Positions 5,854-9,182 of a stretch of DNA of 9,182 nt are shown here, piece after piece. Source of the stretch: Chloroflexota bacterium (GTDB taxonomy: Bacteria; Chloroflexota; Dormibacteria; Dormibacterales; Dormibacteraceae); assembly GCA_003446775.1 (NCBI GenBank), contig DMCH01000102.1:1-9182 (forward strand), written 5' to 3'. The notes beneath the pieces were generated by a model that saw only the letters and a list, made by a program, of their open reading frames with translations, was not told where the DNA came from and did no database searches. The translations under genes were made by a program, and so were the position numbers. Every line of letters starts with the position of its first letter. Position 1 is the first letter of the stretch.

Positions 5854-7143
5854 TCAGTCGAAGAGCTTGCGGCCGCGGGTGACAAACTGATCGCGTCGGG
5901 GTCCCGTGCCAACCAGCTCGATCGGCGCTCCGATGAGCTCGCCGATTCGCTCCACGTAGTCGCGGCAGGCCTGCGGCAGGTCATCCCAGCAGCGGGCGTT
6001 GCCAATCTCCTGCTGCCACCCCAGCATCGACTCGTAGGCCGGCTCGCAGTGCTTGTAGTGCGAGATGTTCGCGAGCGGGTAGTCGAAACGCTTACCGCGG
6101 AAGTTGTAGCCGGTGCAGATCTTCAATAGCGGCTGATCGTCGAGGATGTCGAGACGCATGAGCGCCGCGCACCCGACGCCGTTCAATTTGACGGCGTAGC
6201 GGGCGACGGCGGCGTCGAACCAGCCGATCCGGCGCGCCCTTCCCGTCACAGTCCCGAACTCGTGGCCGCGCTCGCGGATCTGGTCGCCAATCTCGTCGAG
6301 CAGCTCGGATGGAAAAGGCCCGTAGCCGACCCGCGACGTATACGCCTTGAAGACTCCGATCGTGAGATCGACCTTGGTCGGCGGTATGCCGCTGCCCGTC
6401 AGCGCTCCGCCGGCCGTCGGATTCGAGCTGGTGACGTAGGGGTAGGTGCCGAAGTCCAGGTCGAGCATCGTCGCCTGAGCGCCCTCGAGCAGGATGTTGG
6501 CGCCAGCGTCCAGCGCATCCTGGATGAGCGGGAAGGTGTCCTTGATGAATGGGTCGAGCTCTTTCGCGTAGCCCATGTATTCGGCCAGCATGCTTTCCCA
6601 GTCGAGGGCGTCCTTTCCGTAGAGCTTGGTCAGGACGGGGTTCTTGACCTGGCCGACGACGAAGGCGAGCTTCTTGCGCATGAAGGCTTCCTTCTGCAGG
6701 TCCCCGATGCGGAAGCCGATGCGGCGGACCTTGTCTGAGTAAGCCGGGCCGATGCCGCGCCACGTCGTTCCGAGGCGGTCGTCGCCGCGCGACTCCTCCT
6801 CGAGCTGGTCGAACAGCGGGTGATAGCGCATCACCATATGTGCGCGCTCGCTGACGAACAGCTTTTTCGGTTCGATCCCACGCTCACGCAGCTGGGAGAT
6901 CTCGCGCAGCAACACGATGGGATCGACGACGACGCCGTTCCCGATCACACACGTGCAGTGCGGGTAGAGGATACCCGAGGGCATGAGCTGGAACTTGAAC
7001 TCGCCGTGCTCGGTGACAACCGTGTGGCCGGCGTTGTTGCCGCCCTGGGTGCGGATGACCATCTGGGCCTTGGAGGCGAGGTAGTCGATGACCTTGCCTT
7101 TGCCCTCGTCGCCCCACTGGCCGCCCACCAGGATGATGACCAT
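5854..7143 (-). CDS. purA: Adenylosuccinate synthetase
   Basis: This 429-residue cytoplasmic enzyme, of normal family length, joins IMP and aspartate using GTP to make adenylosuccinate, the first committed step to AMP. Motifs include GGQWGDEGKGK (7-17) with catalytic Asp12 and the phosphate loop, GGNNAGHTV (34-42) with catalytic His40, and GTTWRGIGPAYSDK (125-138). Further on are LLEGAQATMLDLDFGTYPYV (218-237), KAYTSRVGYGPFPSE (266-280), GTVTGRARRIGWFD (297-310), RLDIL (330-334) and STGP-like VGTGPRRD (411-418). The guanine-contact TKLD of E. coli reads MRLD (329-332) here, and the ATTGR segment reads TVTGR. ATG 7143 starts 2 bases after the dnaB stop with no real Shine-Dalgarno, suggesting translational coupling to dnaB. 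The family call is certain; the effect of the substitutions is unknown. Confidence 0.98.
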   Translation of the reverse strand: MVIILVGGQWGDEGKGKVIDYLASKAQMVIRTQGGNNAGHTVVTEHGEFKFQLMPSGILYPHCTCVIGNGVVVDPIVLLREISQLRERGIEPKKLFVSERAHMVMRYHPLFDQLEEESRGDDRLGTTWRGIGPAYSDKVRRIGFRIGDLQKEAFMRKKLAFVVGQVKNPVLTKLYGKDALDWESMLAEYMGYAKELDPFIKDTFPLIQDALDAGANILLEGAQATMLDLDFGTYPYVTSSNPTAGGALTGSGIPPTKVDLTIGVFKAYTSRVGYGPFPSELLDEIGDQIRERGHEFGTVTGRARRIGWFDAAVARYAVKLNGVGCAALMRLDILDDQPLLKICTGYNFRGKRFDYPLANISHYKHCEPAYESMLGWQQEIGNARCWDDLPQACRDYVERIGELIGAPIELVGTGPRRDQFVTRGRKLFD

Positions 7144-7145
7144 GG

Positions 7146-9182
7146 TTACTCGGTGCCGGGCTCGGGCCGCCTCGTCTCTAGGTTGTAGAACCGCGTGTGG
7201 TCGCGGCGGAACTTGAGCTCGATCATGCCGGTCGGGCCGTTGCGGTGCTTGGACACGATCACCTCGGCGATGCCGGGGCGCTCATCGGATTTGTAGTACT
7301 CGGGCCGGAACAGGAACATGACGAGGTCCGAGTCTTGCTCGATGGAGTTATGGGCTATCACATTTCCTGCTATGAAGTTGTGTAGATCTTCTACCGTGAG
7401 GTCGAAAACTTCCTGTTCGCCATCTGGTGCGATGTCCTGTATCCGGTCCCAGTAGACATCGCTCATGGAGAGGAGCTCCAACTCGTCTGATCCCACCACC
7501 GCCGCTAGTCGTTTTGCTCGTTCGCGACTTAGGTTTTGTTCGTAGATCGAAGTTCCCCTGTAACGACTTCCGAGACCCGCCTGCATAGCCCTGGTGCTCA
7601 TGGCACTGACCTCCATAGCAGGCCGGGCGTGTAGTTGCCAGACGTCGGCAGGAATGACATCGCGGTTCGTGTTCGATTGCTTCGGGCCGAGGTACTCCAC
7701 GATCGCGGCCTTATGTAGGGTTTTCTTCTCGCCAAGCACGCCAACAATCTCCAGGAACGCCAGGATCTCGTTGCCCCCGCTCACTGTCACGTGGTATTGA
7801 TCGCGGCCCTTACCAACCTGAGCATGTCGGCTTAACCTGGCATTGATTCCGAGCCGTAAGAGCAAGCTCTGGACATCCTGCGCAAGCGCCTCGCTGCTGC
7901 TGGCGTAGTAAACATTCGCGTAGTGGCTGACCCCATGGGACAAATGCACACAACCGTCCGTAGACCAGAGATGGCGTAGGAAAACTGCGATTCCGCATGC
8001 GGATTGACTGAAAACTTTCGAAGGTACGCGCTTCTCATACGAACGCAACCCGAATGCCCCGAGACCTTCTAGCCAGACACGTATCGGGTTGTGGACTCGA
8101 TGGGTGAGATGCTGAGTCGGCGGCAGGTACACCTGAATCCATGACCGCTCCGGGTTGATCCGCGGGCGAACCGTGTCCCCGAAGACGTCCTTGGCTAGGG
8201 TGACAACGGTTTCAGCGAGGATTGGATCTTTGGTTGTGTACTGGATCGCGTGAGTCGGCAACGTGCAGCCGTCGCCGATCAGGTGTCCCAGCAACCCGAG
8301 CTCAGCTCGGGTCATCGTGTCCGTTTCAGGGCCCTGGAGAACCCGGGGCACCGCTATCCGGTCTTCGGGTTTGAGTTCGTCCAACCGCTTCCAGCCCTCG
8401 ATCGTCCTGAACTTGTGATTGCCAGTCGCGCGGATTCGGCGCCCCAGCTTGGTCGTGAGTTTGAACACTGGTTTCGTTCCGGTTGCAAATGCGCGGGTAA
8501 CCGTCTTGGCATCCATCCGCCACCACTTCTCATCGAGTGCCAGCACCCGAAAGCCGCTCTTGCCAACGAGCTCCCGGATGGGCACATATGTGCCGCTATC
8601 CGGCAGATAGATCGGCGTATCTCCCGCCAGACAGCCCGACTCGCGAAGGTCGCTGAGGATCGGCCGCTTGTCAGGACGCTGCTCCGGTGCGCGGCTTAGC
8701 TGCGAGATGGCAAGTACCGGTATGCGCAGCTCACGCGCTAGGCCCTTGAGCGCTCTCGATATCGATGACACTTCTTGTACGCGGTTGTCATCGCCACGCG
8801 ACCGACCGTGCATGAGCTGCAGGTAGTCGACGATGATCATGTCGATGCCGTGGCGCATCTTCGCCTGTCGCGCTTTGAGCTGAAGCGTCAGCTCATCCAT
8901 CACAGGCGTGTCGTCGATGTAGATCGATGCCTCTCCGAGTGGCCCTAGAGCATTGGAAACGCGGTCGAACTCCGCCTCGCTCAGCAACCCTCTGTGAAGG
9001 CGCTGAGCATCGATTTGGGCCTGTTCTGTGAGGAGCCGCTCGGTCAGCTGCTCTTTGGACATCTCGAGGCTGAAGATCGCAATCGACTTCTTGCGCTCGA
9101 GAGCCGCATATAGACCGACGTTGAGGGCGAAGGAAGTTTTGCCCATCGAAGGTCGACCCGCCACGATGATCAGGTCCGAGTC
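7146..9182 (-). CDS. dnaB: Replicative DNA helicase DnaB, intein-containing, 5' end missing
   Basis: The gene is read leftward from beyond the window edge; 678 residues are visible. Numbering here takes Val (GTG) at 9164 as residue 1, with six more residues (DSDLII) before it. This is an internal codon, not the start. The RecA-like motor domain shows Walker A GRPSMGKTS (3-11), FSLEMS (31-36), Walker B MIIVDYLQLM (109-118), LAISQLSR (151-158) and DLRESG (172-177), then SIEQDSDLVMFLFR (607-620) and KHRNGPTG (639-646) with the end of the domain. DnaB unwinds DNA at the replication fork as a ring hexamer. The host protein is split between Gly177 and Ser607 by an intein (7347-8633), so splicing is required to rebuild this essential helicase. 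The N-terminal primase-binding domain lies outside the window. purA follows after 2 bases. Confidence 0.97.
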   Translation of the reverse strand, partial: DSDLIIVAGRPSMGKTSFALNVGLYAALERKKSIAIFSLEMSKEQLTERLLTEQAQIDAQRLHRGLLSEAEFDRVSNALGPLGEASIYIDDTPVMDELTLQLKARQAKMRHGIDMIIVDYLQLMHGRSRGDDNRVQEVSSISRALKGLARELRIPVLAISQLSRAPEQRPDKRPILSDLRESGCLAGDTPIYLPDSGTYVPIRELVGKSGFRVLALDEKWWRMDAKTVTRAFATGTKPVFKLTTKLGRRIRATGNHKFRTIEGWKRLDELKPEDRIAVPRVLQGPETDTMTRAELGLLGHLIGDGCTLPTHAIQYTTKDPILAETVVTLAKDVFGDTVRPRINPERSWIQVYLPPTQHLTHRVHNPIRVWLEGLGAFGLRSYEKRVPSKVFSQSACGIAVFLRHLWSTDGCVHLSHGVSHYANVYYASSSEALAQDVQSLLLRLGINARLSRHAQVGKGRDQYHVTVSGGNEILAFLEIVGVLGEKKTLHKAAIVEYLGPKQSNTNRDVIPADVWQLHARPAMEVSAMSTRAMQAGLGSRYRGTSIYEQNLSRERAKRLAAVVGSDELELLSMSDVYWDRIQDIAPDGEQEVFDLTVEDLHNFIAGNVIAHNSIEQDSDLVMFLFRPEYYKSDERPGIAEVIVSKHRNGPTGMIELKFRRDHTRFYNLETRRPEPGTE
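7347..8633 (-). mobile_element. DnaB intein with LAGLIDADG homing endonuclease
   Basis: This 429-residue in-frame protein intron lies between RESG and SIEQD of DnaB, the site used by the Synechocystis DnaB intein. In intein numbering, Cys1 begins CLAGDTPIYL (block A). Block B is RATGNHKF with Thr70 and His73. Block F is VFDLTVEDLHNFIAG with His418, and block G is VIAHN with His428 and Asn429, followed by the Ser+1 nucleophile of the C-extein. All residues for the standard Cys1 splicing route are present, so it is probably active. The central part is an endonuclease that would let the element copy itself into intein-free dnaB alleles. A segment after it (about 324-400) containing LSRERAKRLAAVVG and SDVYWDRIQDIAP resembles the C-terminal part of other large DnaB-type inteins. 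GC is lower than in neighbouring host code: 31 of 60 bases in 7501-7560 against 42 of 60 in purA 6181-6240. Confidence 0.96.
7755..8312 (-). other. LAGLIDADG homing endonuclease domain inside the intein
   Basis: Boundaries are approximate. Two copies of the dodecapeptide motif are visible: LGLLGHLIGDG (8268-8300), with acidic residue Asp121 in intein numbering, and IAVFLRHLWSTDG (7953-7991), with Asp226. Having both in one chain is typical of monomeric LAGLIDADG nucleases, which cut a long asymmetric site, here presumably the empty dnaB insertion site spanning RESG/SIEQD. Both metal-binding acidic residues are retained, and there is no stop or frameshift. Activity is therefore plausible but not shown. 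Confidence 0.88.

Noticed and set aside
6262..6738. Plus-strand open frame inside purA
   Set aside because: It is antisense to highly conserved PurA motifs, with no domain or ribosome site of its own.
8250..8699. Plus-strand open frame inside the intein
   Set aside because: It is antisense to the endonuclease and splice-block code, with no recognisable domain.

Overview
This is a GC-rich bacterial chromosomal window with tightly packed genes on both strands. Every gap between genes is about 110 bases or less. The mix of genes is a YvcK with an N-terminal membrane anchor, a DUF5808-type small protein, an Aur1-like PAP2 protein, a dnaB-purA pair and an intein. This would fit a Chloroflexota/Dormibacterota-type or other Terrabacteria lineage. 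That placement is inference from gene style, not from a marker gene.

Layout, left to right. (1) 1-231, plus: the C-terminal end of a LolD/MacB-type ABC ATPase. (2) 317-694, minus: a 125-residue membrane-anchored protein with a DUF5808-like motif. It is divergent from (3) 764-2038, plus: a YvcK/CofD-like protein with two predicted N-terminal membrane helices. (4) 2013-4686, minus: an apparent three-gene operon read leftward. Its order is a beta-propeller (BNR/Ycf48-like) protein anchored in the membrane, a RidA-family protein, and a PAP2/Aur1-like membrane phosphatase or transferase. The PAP2 gene overlaps the end of yvcK tail to tail. (5) 4715-5743, plus: a polytopic membrane protein resembling NqrB/RnfD, standing alone and divergent from the propeller gene. 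(6) 5744-5853: a short convergent gap with two hairpins. (7) 5854-9182, minus: purA and, just upstream of it, the replicative helicase dnaB (5' end beyond the window). The dnaB gene is interrupted by a 429-residue intein carrying a LAGLIDADG endonuclease.

How the genes relate: dnaB and purA are separated by only 2 bases and are probably co-transcribed; a dnaB-purA neighbourhood is also known in Bacillus. The intein sits between the RESG and SIEQD motifs of DnaB, the same site as the cyanobacterial DnaB intein. All residues expected for splicing are visible. The three-gene minus operon and the divergent RnfD-like gene both encode envelope-associated products, but no shared pathway can be proven from sequence. 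I found no CRISPR array, transposon, rRNA or tRNA. The clearest mobile element is the intein. The least described elements are the orphan RnfD-like protein and the DUF5808-type protein.
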